Notes: generated by a model from the sequence alone, not told the origin. Numbered from the stretch's first letter, positions 25,069-34,780 are shown. The stretch: DNA of 64,000 bases from JAYWXI01 sp036016955 (GCF_036016955.1 NZ_JAYWXI010000012.1:8632-72631), one strand, 5' to 3'. Translations and numbers: made by a program.

Positions 25069-27510
25069 ATGAAATTTAATCGGCTATTAATTTCTTTTTT
25101 TCTTTTTTTTTCGGCTTGGGTTTCGGCGCAGTTGGAGGTTCAGGTTTTGGATGAAAAGGGGCGCGGGATGGCTCGGGCGGAGGTTCGTTACGACGAGAAG
25201 GTTTACCTTACGGACGATCGTGGCCGGGTGAAAATCACCTTGTTGGAGACGGAGGCTCCGTTGAAAATCGAACGACCGGGATTTAAGCCTTTTCAAAAGA
25301 GGATAGCGGCATTGCCGAAGGTTCAGCAACTTAATGTTCTTATGGTTCGCAGCGAGCGAGAGGCGGAAATCGAAGCCGTGGTTTTTCGCAAAAAAGCACG
25401 CCCAGTGGTGACGGATATAACGTCGGTGGAGCTGTCGGCGCGCCAGGCTCGGGAGATGGCTTCGCTTTCCGGGGGGATTGAAGGGCTTTTGAAGACGCTT
25501 CCTTCCGTCAATAGCAATACGGAACTTTCTTCCCAATACATGGTGAGAGGTGGGAGTTACGATGAAAATCTGATTTACATCAATGATGTGGAAATTTACC
25601 GTCCTTTTCTTATCCGAAACTCCCAGCAGGAGGGCTTGAGTGTGATTAATCCGGATATGGTTTCGGTGGTGAGTTTTTCGCCCGGAGGATTTGAAGCCCG
25701 TTATGGGGATAAGATGTCATCGGCTTTAAATCTGTATTACCGCCAGCCCGAACGGTTTGAGCTTTCGGGGGAGGCGAGTCTTATCGGAGGTCGTCTTTCG
25801 ACGGGATTGGTGAGCAAGAATAAAAAGATGACGGCATTGGTTTCTGGGCGTTATCGAAACACCAATTTGGTGCTCAATACCCTTAATGAGGACACGGATT
25901 TTAATCCCCGATTTATGGATGTTCAGTCGTACCTTACCTATACGCTGAATGAGCGTTGGAAATTTTCTTTCCTCGGCTTTTATTCCAAAAACGATTACGA
26001 AATGGTGCCTCGGCGCAAAGAGGTGGACTTTGGTTCGCTTCAGCAGCCCATTCGTCTTTCGATAGGGTATGCGGGGCGGGAAGAGGACCGTTATCGTAAT
26101 GCCATGGGAACGGTTTCGGTTCAGTATAAACCGAATAAGCAGTGGCAATTTACGTTGGATAATTTTGCGTATCAAAATCGGGAGCGGGAGTATTATACGA
26201 TTTTGTCGGGGTATCGTCTTCAGACGTTTGACCCCATGACGGGGGATCCGGTGCCCTCATACGATGTGGGCGGACAGATTGATCATGCCCGTAACGACTT
26301 GTTGGTGCGGACTTATGGCAGTCAGCTTAGGGTGCGGTATGCTTCGGACGCCAATACCGATTACGAAATTGGGGTGAAGTATGAAAGGGAGCTTCTTCGG
26401 GATTTGACCAACGAATGGCAATTGGTGGATTCTTTGGGGTATGCAACGCCAAGGCATTGGGTAGAGCCGGGCGTTTTGGATGCGGGAGACTTGAGGATGC
26501 GTTATCATATTTACGGCGATAACCGAATTTCACCGACCCGATGGTCGACTTATGGGCAATATGCTAAGAAGTTTTATTGGGGGGCTCATCGGATGTTTTT
26601 CAATGCGGGGGTTCGCGGGCAGCATTGGTCTTATAATGGGGAGTGGTTGTTTAGCCCTCGGATGCAGGTGGCGTTGAAGCCCGACTGGAGGACCGATATG
26701 CTTTTTAAGTTATCGGGAGGGGTTTATTATCAGGCGCCTTTCTACAAAGAGATTAAGGATTTGTCGGGAAGTTTTAATCCTCTGATTTTGGCGCAGCGTT
26801 CTTATCAGGTTATTTTAGGCGGCGATTACGAGTTTGAGATGGCGCAGAGGCCTTTCAAATTGTCAACGGAATTGTACTATAAAAAAATGGAACGTTTGAT
26901 TCCTTATTTTATAGATAATGTTCGGACGAGGTATTCGGGGAAGAATAATGCCCAAGGGTATGCTTATGGGGTGGATGCGCGATTGTTCGGGGAGTTTGTT
27001 CCGGGAGTGGATTCTTGGATTTCGGCCAGTTATGCAAGGGTTTATGAATCCGTTGAAGGGCGAGGGTTTATTCCGCGTCCTAGCGATCAGCGTTTTCGTT
27101 TTTCGATGTTTTATCAGGATTATATGCCGAAATTTCCGAGCATGAGGGTCAATCTCACGGCGGTGTATGCGCAGGGGCTGCCTACGGGGGCGCCGATTCG
27201 TATTGATGCGCAGACTCGGCTTCCGGATTTTGGGGCGGCGTATTCTTTTCAGCGAAACCTGCCTTCGTACAAACGGGTGGATATTGGTTTGACCAAATTG
27301 TTCATCGATCCGAAAAACCCTCGCACGGAGCGTTTGTTTTGGCGCAATTTCAGGGAGTTGGCGTTGGGGGTTCAGATTTTTAATGCGTTTAATATTCGCA
27401 ATACGGTGGCCAATCAGTGGATTACGGATGTGAACACGCAATACATTTATCCGGTGCCGGTAAGGCTGACGGGACGGTTTTTTAATGTGAAGTTGGAATT
27501 TAAGTTTTAG
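25069..27510 (+). CDS. TonB-dependent receptor with N-terminal carboxypeptidase-like domain
   Basis: The 813-residue protein has a signal peptide (MKFNRLLISFFLFFSAWVSAQ). A CarboxypepD_reg-like domain follows (about residues 22-95), with VQVLDEKGRGMARAEV and VYLTDDRGRVKI. The plug has SVNSNTELSSQYMVRGGSYDENLIYINDVEIYRP-type spacing, then a long barrel ends VRLTGRFFNVKLEFKF, an aromatic outer-membrane C-terminus. No SusD partner or siderophore gene is adjacent, so the substrate is open. A terminator follows. Confidence 0.9.
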   Translation: MKFNRLLISFFLFFSAWVSAQLEVQVLDEKGRGMARAEVRYDEKVYLTDDRGRVKITLLETEAPLKIERPGFKPFQKRIAALPKVQQLNVLMVRSEREAEIEAVVFRKKARPVVTDITSVELSARQAREMASLSGGIEGLLKTLPSVNSNTELSSQYMVRGGSYDENLIYINDVEIYRPFLIRNSQQEGLSVINPDMVSVVSFSPGGFEARYGDKMSSALNLYYRQPERFELSGEASLIGGRLSTGLVSKNKKMTALVSGRYRNTNLVLNTLNEDTDFNPRFMDVQSYLTYTLNERWKFSFLGFYSKNDYEMVPRRKEVDFGSLQQPIRLSIGYAGREEDRYRNAMGTVSVQYKPNKQWQFTLDNFAYQNREREYYTILSGYRLQTFDPMTGDPVPSYDVGGQIDHARNDLLVRTYGSQLRVRYASDANTDYEIGVKYERELLRDLTNEWQLVDSLGYATPRHWVEPGVLDAGDLRMRYHIYGDNRISPTRWSTYGQYAKKFYWGAHRMFFNAGVRGQHWSYNGEWLFSPRMQVALKPDWRTDMLFKLSGGVYYQAPFYKEIKDLSGSFNPLILAQRSYQVILGGDYEFEMAQRPFKLSTELYYKKMERLIPYFIDNVRTRYSGKNNAQGYAYGVDARLFGEFVPGVDSWISASYARVYESVEGRGFIPRPSDQRFRFSMFYQDYMPKFPSMRVNLTAVYAQGLPTGAPIRIDAQTRLPDFGAAYSFQRNLPSYKRVDIGLTKLFIDPKNPRTERLFWRNFRELALGVQIFNAFNIRNTVANQWITDVNTQYIYPVPVRLTGRFFNVKLEFKF

Positions 27511-27524
27511 ACGCGATACCATTG

Positions 27525-27550
27525 AACCCTTGGTTGAAAAACCGAGGGTT
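27525..27550 (+). terminator. Intrinsic terminator of the TonB-dependent receptor gene
   Basis: AACCCTTGGTT pairs with AACCGAGGGTT (one wobble) around a 4-nt loop, followed by a T-rich tract. Confidence 0.85.
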
Positions 27551-27664
27551 TTGTTTTTTTTGATTCATGGTGAAGGTTTTATTTTGAATGGGTGGAAATT
27601 TGGCTTGAAAATGAAAGCGGAAAAGATGAAATTTACAACGTATTAATTTTTTTTTGAATAGATA

Positions 27665-28222
27665 ATGAATGATTTTAACGTGCGATTTCGTTCTGCGGAG
27701 GAGAGGGATCTGCCGGAAATAGGGACTATTATAAAGCGGGCCATCCACCGACGGAAGCAGGACGGCAGTACGCAGTGGCAGGACGGCTATCCTAATGAGG
27801 AAACGCTGAGAGAGGATATTGCTAAAGGGTACGGGCATGTGCTAACCCTTAACGGGGACATAGTGGTTTATTGTGCTTTGATTAAAAATAACGAGCCGGC
27901 TTACGAAGCGATTGAGGGGCGTTGGTTGAGTGAGGGGGATTTTTACGTTGTGCACCGTGTGGCGGTGGCGGAGGCTTTTTTGGGTCAGGGGTATGTTTTG
28001 GCGTTGTTTGGAAGGCTTGAATCTTGGGTGGGCCGCCAAGGGGTTTCGAGTATTCGGGTGGATACCAATTACGACAATGGGGCGATGCTTCATATTTTAA
28101 GGCGTTTGGGGTATCGGTATTGCGGTGAGGTTTATTTTCGGGGTTCGGCGCGAAAAGCATTCGAGAAAGTTTTGGATTCAAGTGCTGAAAATGGCGAGGG
28201 AGAATTTGGGGAGTTAACATAA
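27665..28222 (+). CDS. GNAT family N-acetyltransferase
   Basis: The 185-residue protein has the GNAT outline: VRFRSAEERDLPEIGTII at the start, VVYCALIKNNEPAYEA, the HRVAVAEAFLGQGYVLALF acetyl-CoA loop region (Q/R-x-x-G-x-G/A equivalent) and VDTNYDNGAMLHILRRLGYRYCG near the end. It acetylates an unidentified small molecule or protein. A symporter gene follows 46 bases downstream. Confidence 0.88.
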   Translation: MNDFNVRFRSAEERDLPEIGTIIKRAIHRRKQDGSTQWQDGYPNEETLREDIAKGYGHVLTLNGDIVVYCALIKNNEPAYEAIEGRWLSEGDFYVVHRVAVAEAFLGQGYVLALFGRLESWVGRQGVSSIRVDTNYDNGAMLHILRRLGYRYCGEVYFRGSARKAFEKVLDSSAENGEGEFGELT

Positions 28223-28268
28223 TTTTAACGAAAAAGGTTATATTTGTGGTTTATACCGAAGAAATAAG

Positions 28269-29696
28269 ATGAAATCGAAATTATTTAAGTTTTTTCCTTT
28301 AGTGGCTTTGACCGTGGCGGTGTTGCTTCACGGGGTTAATTTGCTTAGTCCGCTTCCACCGGAGTATTTGGTTTATGGGCATTTGGTATTGATGGCGGGC
28401 TTGGTGGTTTATGCCTTGCGTCGGAAGAACCTCACCACTTGGATTTTGATCAGTATTGTTTTAGGGATTATTATCGGGCGCGATTATCCCGGAGTGGCGC
28501 TTTCGCTTCAGCCTCTCAGTCAGGGGTTTATTCGTTTGGTGAAGACCATTGTGGGGCCTATTCTTTTTGCGACGTTGGTTTACGGTATTGCGGGGCATTC
28601 GGATCTGAAACAGGTTGGACGTATGGCTTGGAAGTCGCTATTGTATTTTTATACGGCGACTACGCTGGCTTTGTTTATTGGTTTGGCGGCGATTAATATA
28701 TCGCAGGCGGGAGTTGGAGTGGATGCTTCGAAAATTCCTCATCATGAATTGCCTAAGGCTTCGACGGTGAAAGAGGCGGATGTGAAGGCGTTGGAGCAGA
28801 TTCCGGAACATAACCAGTGGATTTTTAAGACCACGGCATTTTTCAGGGATGTTTTTCCGGAGAATATTATTAAATCCATTTATGAAAACCAAGTGCTTCA
28901 GATTGTGGTTTTTGCTGTTGTTTTTGGGATAGGGCTTGCTCAGCTTCCCGAGAAAAAGAAGAAACCGTTGGTTGATTTTATGGATAGCTTGGCCGAAACC
29001 ATGTTCAAATACACGCATATTATCATGTATTTTGCTCCGATTGGGGTTGGGGCGGCTATGGCGTACACGGTGGGGCATATGGGGATTGATATTTTGAAGT
29101 ATTTGTTTAAGCTTCTTCTTACGCTTTATTGCGCTTTGATTGCTTTTGTGTTGTTGGTGCTTCTTCCGGTGGCATTGTATTTAAAAATTCCGATTAGGAA
29201 GTTTATTGAAGCGGTGAAAGAACCGGTTTCCATTGCTTTTGCTACGACGAGTTCCGATGCGGCGTTGCCGGTGGTGATGCAGAATATGGAGCGTTTCGGG
29301 GTTCCTCGTAAGATTGTGTCTTTTGTGGTTCCTACGGGCTATTCGTTTAACTTGGATGGGACGACGCTTTATTTGTCTTTGGCTTCTATTTTTGTGGCTC
29401 AGGCGGCGGGGATGAACCTTTCTTTTGGGCAGCAGCTTTTAATTTGTCTTACGCTAATGATTACCAGTAAGGGGGTGGCGGCGATTCCTCGGGCTTCGTT
29501 GATTATTTTGATTGCCACGGCGGATCAGTTTGGGTTGCCTACGTTTATTATTGCGGCCATTTTGGGGATTGACGAGCTGATGGATATGGGGCGTACTTCG
29601 GTTAATGTTATCGGGAATTGTTTGGCGTCGGTGGTGATTGCCAAATGGGAAGGCGAGTTTGACGAGGCAAAAGCGGCTAACTTCGTGGAAGAATAA
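28269..29696 (+). CDS. Dicarboxylate/amino acid:cation symporter (GltP/DAACS family)
   Basis: The 475-residue membrane protein has family landmarks: GRDYPG and TIVGPILFATLVYGIA early, TTSSDAALPVV (HP1), NLDGTTLYLSLA (TM7) and DELMDMGRTSVNVIGN (TM8). The aspartate and arginine of the TM8 motif, which bind the amino group and side-chain carboxylate of acidic amino acids in GltPh, are kept. An acidic amino acid or dicarboxylate is therefore the likely substrate, taken up with Na+ or H+. An extra hydrophobic N-terminal stretch precedes the usual core. Confidence 0.9.
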   Translation: MKSKLFKFFPLVALTVAVLLHGVNLLSPLPPEYLVYGHLVLMAGLVVYALRRKNLTTWILISIVLGIIIGRDYPGVALSLQPLSQGFIRLVKTIVGPILFATLVYGIAGHSDLKQVGRMAWKSLLYFYTATTLALFIGLAAINISQAGVGVDASKIPHHELPKASTVKEADVKALEQIPEHNQWIFKTTAFFRDVFPENIIKSIYENQVLQIVVFAVVFGIGLAQLPEKKKKPLVDFMDSLAETMFKYTHIIMYFAPIGVGAAMAYTVGHMGIDILKYLFKLLLTLYCALIAFVLLVLLPVALYLKIPIRKFIEAVKEPVSIAFATTSSDAALPVVMQNMERFGVPRKIVSFVVPTGYSFNLDGTTLYLSLASIFVAQAAGMNLSFGQQLLICLTLMITSKGVAAIPRASLIILIATADQFGLPTFIIAAILGIDELMDMGRTSVNVIGNCLASVVIAKWEGEFDEAKAANFVEE

Positions 29697-29722
29697 AAAA
29701 AACTAAACCTAAATCTAAAATA

Positions 29723-31018
29723 ATGAATAAGAAATTCGCTACGTCGGTTACGTTGGGGTTTGCTTTGTTTGCGATGTTTTTCGGGGCGGGCAATTTGGTG
29801 CTTCCTCCTTATATAGGTATTAAATCTGGCGGGCAATGGCTTTGGGCGGTGGCTGGTTTTTTGACGACGGGCATTGTGGCGCCTTTTTTAAGTGTGTTGA
29901 CGGTGGCGAAGTATGGCGATTCTTTTACGGATTTGGGTCGTCGGGTTAGCCCTTGGGTGATTCGTATTTTGGCTTTTTTGATAATGTTGTGTATCGGGCC
30001 GCTGGTGGCGATACCGCGTACGGCTTCTACGACGTTCGAAGTGGGGGTATTGCCTTTGGTTCCGGGGTTTAATGGGGTGGTTTTTTCGCTTATTTTTTTC
30101 GCTTTAATATACTTGCTTTGCGTATCAAAGTCTAAAATTGTGGACATCATCGGGAATTATTTAACGCCTTTTTTGATGGTGGTTTTAGGGGTATTGGTTT
30201 TTGTGGGGATTTACCGTACGGCGGGGGTGGCTCCGTTACCGACGGATTTTTCGGCGCAGGAGGCTTACATTTATGCTTTTCATGAGGGGTATCAAACCTT
30301 GGATGTGTTGGCGGGAGTGGTTTTTGCGGGGATTATCATTAGTGCGGCTATTGCTAAGGGGTATACCGGAGCGAAGGAACGTTTGGGGATTACCGTTTCG
30401 GCAGGGTTGATTTCGATGGTGGCTTTGCTGGTTATTTACGGGGGGCTTATTTACCTTGGGGCGCATTATGAATCGTCTCAAGGCGGAGAAGTTTCGCGTA
30501 CGGCACTCCTTTTAGGGCTTTCTCGGAGTGTTTTGGGAGGCAGTGGGACGTTGGTGGTTTCGGTGGCGATGGCTTTAGCCTGTGTGACTACGGCGATTGC
30601 TTTAACTTCTGCGATGGGCGATTTTTTGGAGGAATGGACGAAAGGAAAGCTGAAATACCGTTGGGGTGTTTTGCTTACTTGTCTTTTTTCGGCTTATTTG
30701 TCGGTAAAATCGGTGGACGAAATCATTGAGTATGCCGTGGTGATTTTGGGGTTTGTGTATCCTGTTACGTTTACTTTGATTCTTACCATTTTGTTTTTTG
30801 GGCGGTATGTAACTTCGCCTCGGCCTTACCTTGCGGCGGTTTCGGTGGCGGCGTTTTTGGCGTTGGGCTCGGTGTTTTTGCATTGGGGAGTGTTTGCGGA
30901 AACTATTGAGAGAGGGCGTTCTTTTTTGCCGTTGTCGGCGCGTCATTTGGAGTGGGTTTTGCCTTCGTTTTTGGCATTTGGGGTTACGGCGCTTATGGAT
31001 CGGGGCAGGCGGGCGTAA
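29723..31018 (+). CDS. brnQ: Branched-chain amino acid transport system II carrier protein
   Basis: The 431-residue protein has about 12 membrane helices and the BrnQ opening LGFALFAMFFGAGNLVLPPYIGIKSG-like segment. IGPLVAIPRTASTTFEVGV and ALACVTTAIALTSAMGDF follow. It imports leucine, isoleucine and valine with Na+ or H+. It follows the glutamate-type symporter by 26 bases, making a two-gene amino acid uptake pair. Confidence 0.93.
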   Translation: MNKKFATSVTLGFALFAMFFGAGNLVLPPYIGIKSGGQWLWAVAGFLTTGIVAPFLSVLTVAKYGDSFTDLGRRVSPWVIRILAFLIMLCIGPLVAIPRTASTTFEVGVLPLVPGFNGVVFSLIFFALIYLLCVSKSKIVDIIGNYLTPFLMVVLGVLVFVGIYRTAGVAPLPTDFSAQEAYIYAFHEGYQTLDVLAGVVFAGIIISAAIAKGYTGAKERLGITVSAGLISMVALLVIYGGLIYLGAHYESSQGGEVSRTALLLGLSRSVLGGSGTLVVSVAMALACVTTAIALTSAMGDFLEEWTKGKLKYRWGVLLTCLFSAYLSVKSVDEIIEYAVVILGFVYPVTFTLILTILFFGRYVTSPRPYLAAVSVAAFLALGSVFLHWGVFAETIERGRSFLPLSARHLEWVLPSFLAFGVTALMDRGRRA

Positions 31019-31119
31019 GGTTTGGTTTAGAGACGATTGATTTCGTCGATGCTTTGCTTTAATCGTTCTAAATTAAGGAAATAAATACGTAAATTTGTAG
31101 GAAATATTTATCATTGATT

Positions 31120-32226
31120 ATGCTGACGAAAACCAGAGTTCAGGAATTCCTGAAAGAGATAGAAGTAGACGATTTAGTGAATAACCTCCAGATTATGGGG
31201 GAGGACGTTTATATTGATATGACGGCGCATTCGCCTGCAATGCACGAAAAGAAAAAATTGGAAGTGGCCATGAAGCAGGCATTTGCTTCGGAGTTTGGGG
31301 AGGCGGTTAATCTTAAGCTTAAGATTGTTTCTCCCGAACCTACCGAAGTCCAGCAGAACCAGATTAAGGGGAAGCAGATTCCGGGGATTAAGAATATTAT
31401 TGCGGTGGCTTCCGGCAAAGGAGGTGTAGGGAAGTCTACGGTGGCGGCTAATATGGCGGTTACTTTGGCTAAAATGGGATTTAAGGTAGGGCTTTTGGAT
31501 GCGGATATATACGGGCCATCGGTTCCTACGATGTTGGATACGGAGGGGGCTAAGCCGGTTTCCGTTACGGTGGACGGCAGAAACCTGATGCAGCCTATTG
31601 AAAATTATGGCGTTAAAATGCTTTCGATAGGGTATTTTTCGGGAGCGAACCAGGCGGTGGTTTGGCGTGGGCCGATGGCGGCTAAGGCGCTTAATCAGAT
31701 GTTGAGGGATGCACACTGGGGCGAGTTGGATTTTCTTTTGGTGGATCTTCCTCCGGGAACGGGAGATATTCATTTGTCGATTATTCAGGAGGTTCCGGTA
31801 ACGGGAGCGGTTATTGTTTCGACGCCTCAGCACGTGGCTTTGGCGGATGTGAAGAAGGGGATAGCGATGTTCCAGATGGAAAGCATTAATATTCCGGTAT
31901 TGGGCTTGGTGGAAAATATGGCTTATTTTACTCCTGAGGAACTTCCGGATAACAAGTATTATATTTTTGGGAAGGAAGGGGCTCAGTTTTTGGCAAAAGA
32001 CTTAGGTATTCCGGTTTTGGGTGAGGTTCCGTTAATCCAAAGTGTTCGTGAGGCGGGGGATGTTGGTCGTCCGGCGGCGTTGCAAGAGGGAAGTCGGATC
32101 GAGGCGGTTTATCAAGAATTGACGCGGAATATGGTGGAGAGTTTGGTGGAGCGCAACCGTAATCTTCCTCCTACGGAAGCGGTTAAAATTACGACGATGG
32201 CGGGCTGTTCTTCCAAGAAGAAATAA
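31120..32226 (+). CDS. Iron-sulfur carrier P-loop ATPase, Mrp/ApbC family
   Basis: The ATG at 31120 gives 368 residues. A DUF59/MIP18-like domain (residues 1-85) precedes the deviant Walker A ASGKGGVGKST. LLVDLPPGTGD and STPQHVALADVKKG follow. The usual CxxC after VENMA is absent: the segment reads VENMAYFTPEELPDNKYY. Family members carry and deliver Fe-S clusters in the cytoplasm. The adjacent NifU C-domain gene, 26 bases downstream, supports a joint Fe-S function. Confidence 0.93.
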   Translation: MLTKTRVQEFLKEIEVDDLVNNLQIMGEDVYIDMTAHSPAMHEKKKLEVAMKQAFASEFGEAVNLKLKIVSPEPTEVQQNQIKGKQIPGIKNIIAVASGKGGVGKSTVAANMAVTLAKMGFKVGLLDADIYGPSVPTMLDTEGAKPVSVTVDGRNLMQPIENYGVKMLSIGYFSGANQAVVWRGPMAAKALNQMLRDAHWGELDFLLVDLPPGTGDIHLSIIQEVPVTGAVIVSTPQHVALADVKKGIAMFQMESINIPVLGLVENMAYFTPEELPDNKYYIFGKEGAQFLAKDLGIPVLGEVPLIQSVREAGDVGRPAALQEGSRIEAVYQELTRNMVESLVERNRNLPPTEAVKITTMAGCSSKKK

Positions 32227-32252
32227 TAACGATATAAAAGAAATAAAGACGC

Positions 32253-32504
32253 ATGAAAAAAGACCTTCATCAGGACGAAATCGTAGCGAAAGTGCAGGAA
32301 GCTTTGGAGAGCATCCGTCCGTTTCTTAATAATGACGGGGGAGATATAGAGTTGGTGGATGTGGAAGGCGATAAGGCCTATGTGAAACTTCAGGGGAATT
32401 GTAGCGGTTGTCCTATGAGTTCTTCCACCATGAAGTTGGGGGTGGAAGGCACTATTAAGCAGTATGCTCCGGAGATTAGCGAGGTGATAAATGTTGCGGA
32501 ATAA
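32253..32504 (+). CDS. NifU C-terminal domain (Nfu-type) Fe-S scaffold
   Basis: The 83-residue protein is a single Nfu domain: VQEALESIRPFLNNDGGDIEL followed by GNCSGCPMSSSTMKLGVE, with the CxxC that holds a [4Fe-4S] cluster between two subunits. It lies just downstream of the Mrp-type ATPase and ahead of a strong terminator, so the two form one unit. Confidence 0.95.
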   Translation: MKKDLHQDEIVAKVQEALESIRPFLNNDGGDIELVDVEGDKAYVKLQGNCSGCPMSSSTMKLGVEGTIKQYAPEISEVINVAE

Positions 32505-32526
32505 ACTTTTACCCAACTTTTTCAAT

Positions 32527-32558
32527 AAAAAAACAGTACTTTTTTGTACTGTTTTTTT
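32527..32558 (+). terminator. Terminator of the mrp-nfu unit
   Basis: A-run plus AACAGTAC pairs with GTACTGTT plus T-run: 13-bp arms and a 6-nt loop. Confidence 0.88.
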
Positions 32559-32595
32559 TATTGGATCACTCTTCTTCTAAGAGGGGATGAAATTT

Positions 32596-32628
32596 AAAGA
32601 GCCACTTTCTAAATGAAAGCGGCTCTTT
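32596..32628 (-). terminator. Terminator of the outer-membrane protein gene
   Basis: AAAGAGCC-A-CTTTC pairs with GAAAG-C-GGCTCTTT (one mismatch), loop 5 nt, A/T runs on both sides. It lies 23 bases past the minus-strand stop codon. Confidence 0.75.
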
Positions 32629-32651
32629 TTTATAAGGTGTTTTTCTTATTC

Positions 32652-33242
32652 TTAGAATAGATACTTGATACCAAGACCAAGGTTTCCAAGGTTAAGACCT
32701 ACAGTAGCGTTGTCGGTGCTTTTTCCACCTTCTGGCTTAACAGATTGGTATCCGAAAGCTCCCACAGTAGCTTCAACAGACCAGTTGTTGGTGATGAAGT
32801 AGTCTACCCCTGGTCTCAAGTAGAAACCGAAAGAAGAAACTTTGTTAGATGTAGTGCTGTTTCCAGCAACAGTACTCTTTTCGCTACCCCAAGCCATTGG
32901 AACGTCGAATTGACCGAAAAGGTAGAAGTTGTTAGCAACCCCCCAGTACTTTCTGATCATTGGCTGGAATACGAAAGACGAAACAGTATTCTTGTTGTCA
33001 TTAGAATACTTTACAGTTTTTCCTTCGTAACCTACTCCAGCTCCGATTGCTACAGTTGGAGAGATGAAGTATCCAACTGTAGGAACAAAAGCAGTTTTGC
33101 TTGTTGTTTCGTTTTTTAGGTTGTCTGTAGAAGAGTTATACTGAGCAGTACCAGTAACAAAAGTTCTTCCTTCGAATCCTGAAGTTTGAGCGTTTACCGC
33201 TCCGAAAAGTGCCAAAGCACCTACTAAAAATAGTTTTTTCAT
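32652..33242 (-). CDS. Outer-membrane beta-barrel protein (porin-family type)
   Basis: The 196-residue protein has a signal peptide (MKKLFLVGALALFGAVNAQ). Alternating strands follow, such as VTGTAQYNSSTDN, FVPTVGYFISPTVAIGAGVGYE and FGFYLRPGVDYFITNNWSVEA, ending LGLGIKYLF, a C-terminal aromatic barrel signal. Codon choice differs from the neighbours (many AAC, GTT and ACT codons and little GGG), which suggests high expression. It is probably an abundant 8-stranded surface barrel of unknown ligand. A TATCTTTG promoter element lies at 33289-33282 on the minus strand. Confidence 0.85.
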   Translation of the reverse strand: MKKLFLVGALALFGAVNAQTSGFEGRTFVTGTAQYNSSTDNLKNETTSKTAFVPTVGYFISPTVAIGAGVGYEGKTVKYSNDNKNTVSSFVFQPMIRKYWGVANNFYLFGQFDVPMAWGSEKSTVAGNSTTSNKVSSFGFYLRPGVDYFITNNWSVEATVGAFGYQSVKPEGGKSTDNATVGLNLGNLGLGIKYLF

Positions 33243-33281
33243 TGTTTATTAACTTTAAATAAAACGTTATTTTGTTTGCCG

Positions 33282-33289
33282 CAAAGATA
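33282..33289 (-). promoter_or_regulatory. Promoter -7 element of the outer-membrane protein gene
   Basis: The minus strand reads TATCTTTG, leaving a roughly 40-base leader before the start codon. Confidence 0.55.
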
Positions 33290-33340
33290 GGTAATCCGAA
33301 GAGGCTGGTAAAATGATTTTTGTCATGTTTTTTTAGGGGA

Positions 33341-34702
33341 CTATAAAAAGCGTTTAATCCATGCAAATTTTTTCTCGCTGTAGGGTGGGTACTTTAAGTT
33401 GGGTTCGCCCCAAAGGCTTTTCTTTAGTAAGGCTTTTTGGTGGGAAAAGGCCTCAAAGCCGAAGGCTCCGTGGTAATGGCCTATCCCAGACTGACCTACG
33501 CCTCCGAAGGGGAGGTTGGGATTGCTTAGGTGCATGATCACGTCGTTGATGCAGCCTCCTCCGAAAGAGATCTCTTGGGTGAAACGTTGTTGCTCTTCTG
33601 CGTTATGGCTAAAGAGGTAAGCGGCCAGTGGTTTTTCGTGCTGACGGATTTGCTCCAGGGCGTCCGAAAAGGAGTCGTAACTTAATACGGGGAGCAGAGG
33701 ACCGAAAATTTCTTCCTGCATGATGGCATCGTCCCAAGAAATTGGAGCAAGAAGGGTGGGGGCAATGTAACGATGGTTTCGGTTGCTTTCGCCGCCGTGG
33801 TAGATTTTGTCGGTCGGGATGAGGGCGGATAGGCGGTCGAAATGCTTTTCATTAATGATTTTGGTGTAGTGGGGGCTGTCTTTTTGGTAGTCGAAAGCGG
33901 TAATGTAGGCTTTCAGGCGTTCCAGTAGCGGTTTTTGGATGCTTTGGTCCACCAGTAGGTAATCGGGGGCAACGCATGTTTGCCCTGCATTTAAAAATTT
34001 TCCCCAGACGATGCGTTTGGCGGCTTTGTCAAGATCGGCATGGCGGCTGACGATGGCGGGAGATTTTCCTCCGAGTTCCAGGGTGACGGGGGTTAGGTGT
34101 TTGGCGGCGGCTTCATAAATAAGCGTTCCGATTTTGGGACTACCGGTGAAAAACAGTTTGTCGAAGCGCAGCTTTAGCAATTCGGTTGTGGTTTCTACGC
34201 CGCCTTGGGCGCAAAAAATCAGATTTGGAGGGAAGTGTTGGTTCAGGAGATTGGCAATGGCTTCCATGGTATGCGGGGCGACTTCGCTGGGCTTTACGAT
34301 AGCGGTGTTTCCGGCGGCAATGGCAGCCACCAACGGCGATAGAGAAAGTTGATAGGGATAGTTCCATGCGCCGATAATCAGGGTGCAGCCTAGGGGTTCC
34401 TTATGGATTTGGCTGCGTCCCGGCAGATTGACCAGGTTGGTGCCTACCCGTTTGGGGCGGGCTAACTTCCGGAGGTTTTTTAGGAAATAATCAATTTCAC
34501 TTAGCACGAAAGCGATTTCGGTGGTGTAGGTATCCATCACGGATTTGCCGAAATCTTTGGCTATGGCTTCGTAAAGTAAGGGTTGGTGATCGGTGATAGC
34601 TTTGCGTAGGGTTTTTAGATGGGTTTTCCGCGTTTCCAAGGGCTTGGTGTGTTGGCCGTTGAAGAAGAGGCGCTGGCTTTGTAAAATTTCTTTAAAATTC
34701 AT
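33341..34702 (-). CDS. Aldehyde dehydrogenase family protein
   Basis: The start MNFKEILQSQRLFFNGQHTK at 34702 gives 453 residues, the compact class-3-like form. Seen are IIGAWNYPYQLSL, FFTGSPKIG, VTLELGGKSPAIV with the general-base Glu, and NAGQTCVAPDYLL with the catalytic Cys. A hydrophobic C-terminal helix is absent. Such enzymes oxidise fatty or aromatic aldehydes with NAD(P)+. It is divergent from the SDR gene with 78 bases between starts, a pairing that could serve lipid aldehyde or ketone metabolism. Confidence 0.93.
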   Translation of the reverse strand: MNFKEILQSQRLFFNGQHTKPLETRKTHLKTLRKAITDHQPLLYEAIAKDFGKSVMDTYTTEIAFVLSEIDYFLKNLRKLARPKRVGTNLVNLPGRSQIHKEPLGCTLIIGAWNYPYQLSLSPLVAAIAAGNTAIVKPSEVAPHTMEAIANLLNQHFPPNLIFCAQGGVETTTELLKLRFDKLFFTGSPKIGTLIYEAAAKHLTPVTLELGGKSPAIVSRHADLDKAAKRIVWGKFLNAGQTCVAPDYLLVDQSIQKPLLERLKAYITAFDYQKDSPHYTKIINEKHFDRLSALIPTDKIYHGGESNRNHRYIAPTLLAPISWDDAIMQEEIFGPLLPVLSYDSFSDALEQIRQHEKPLAAYLFSHNAEEQQRFTQEISFGGGCINDVIMHLSNPNLPFGGVGQSGIGHYHGAFGFEAFSHQKALLKKSLWGEPNLKYPPYSEKKFAWIKRFL

Positions 34703-34780
34703 TATCTTGGGGGTATTGAAACGTAAAGGTAAACAAAAGATTTTTTGCAAAGTCTGACGAACCATTTAAAATGAAACAAA

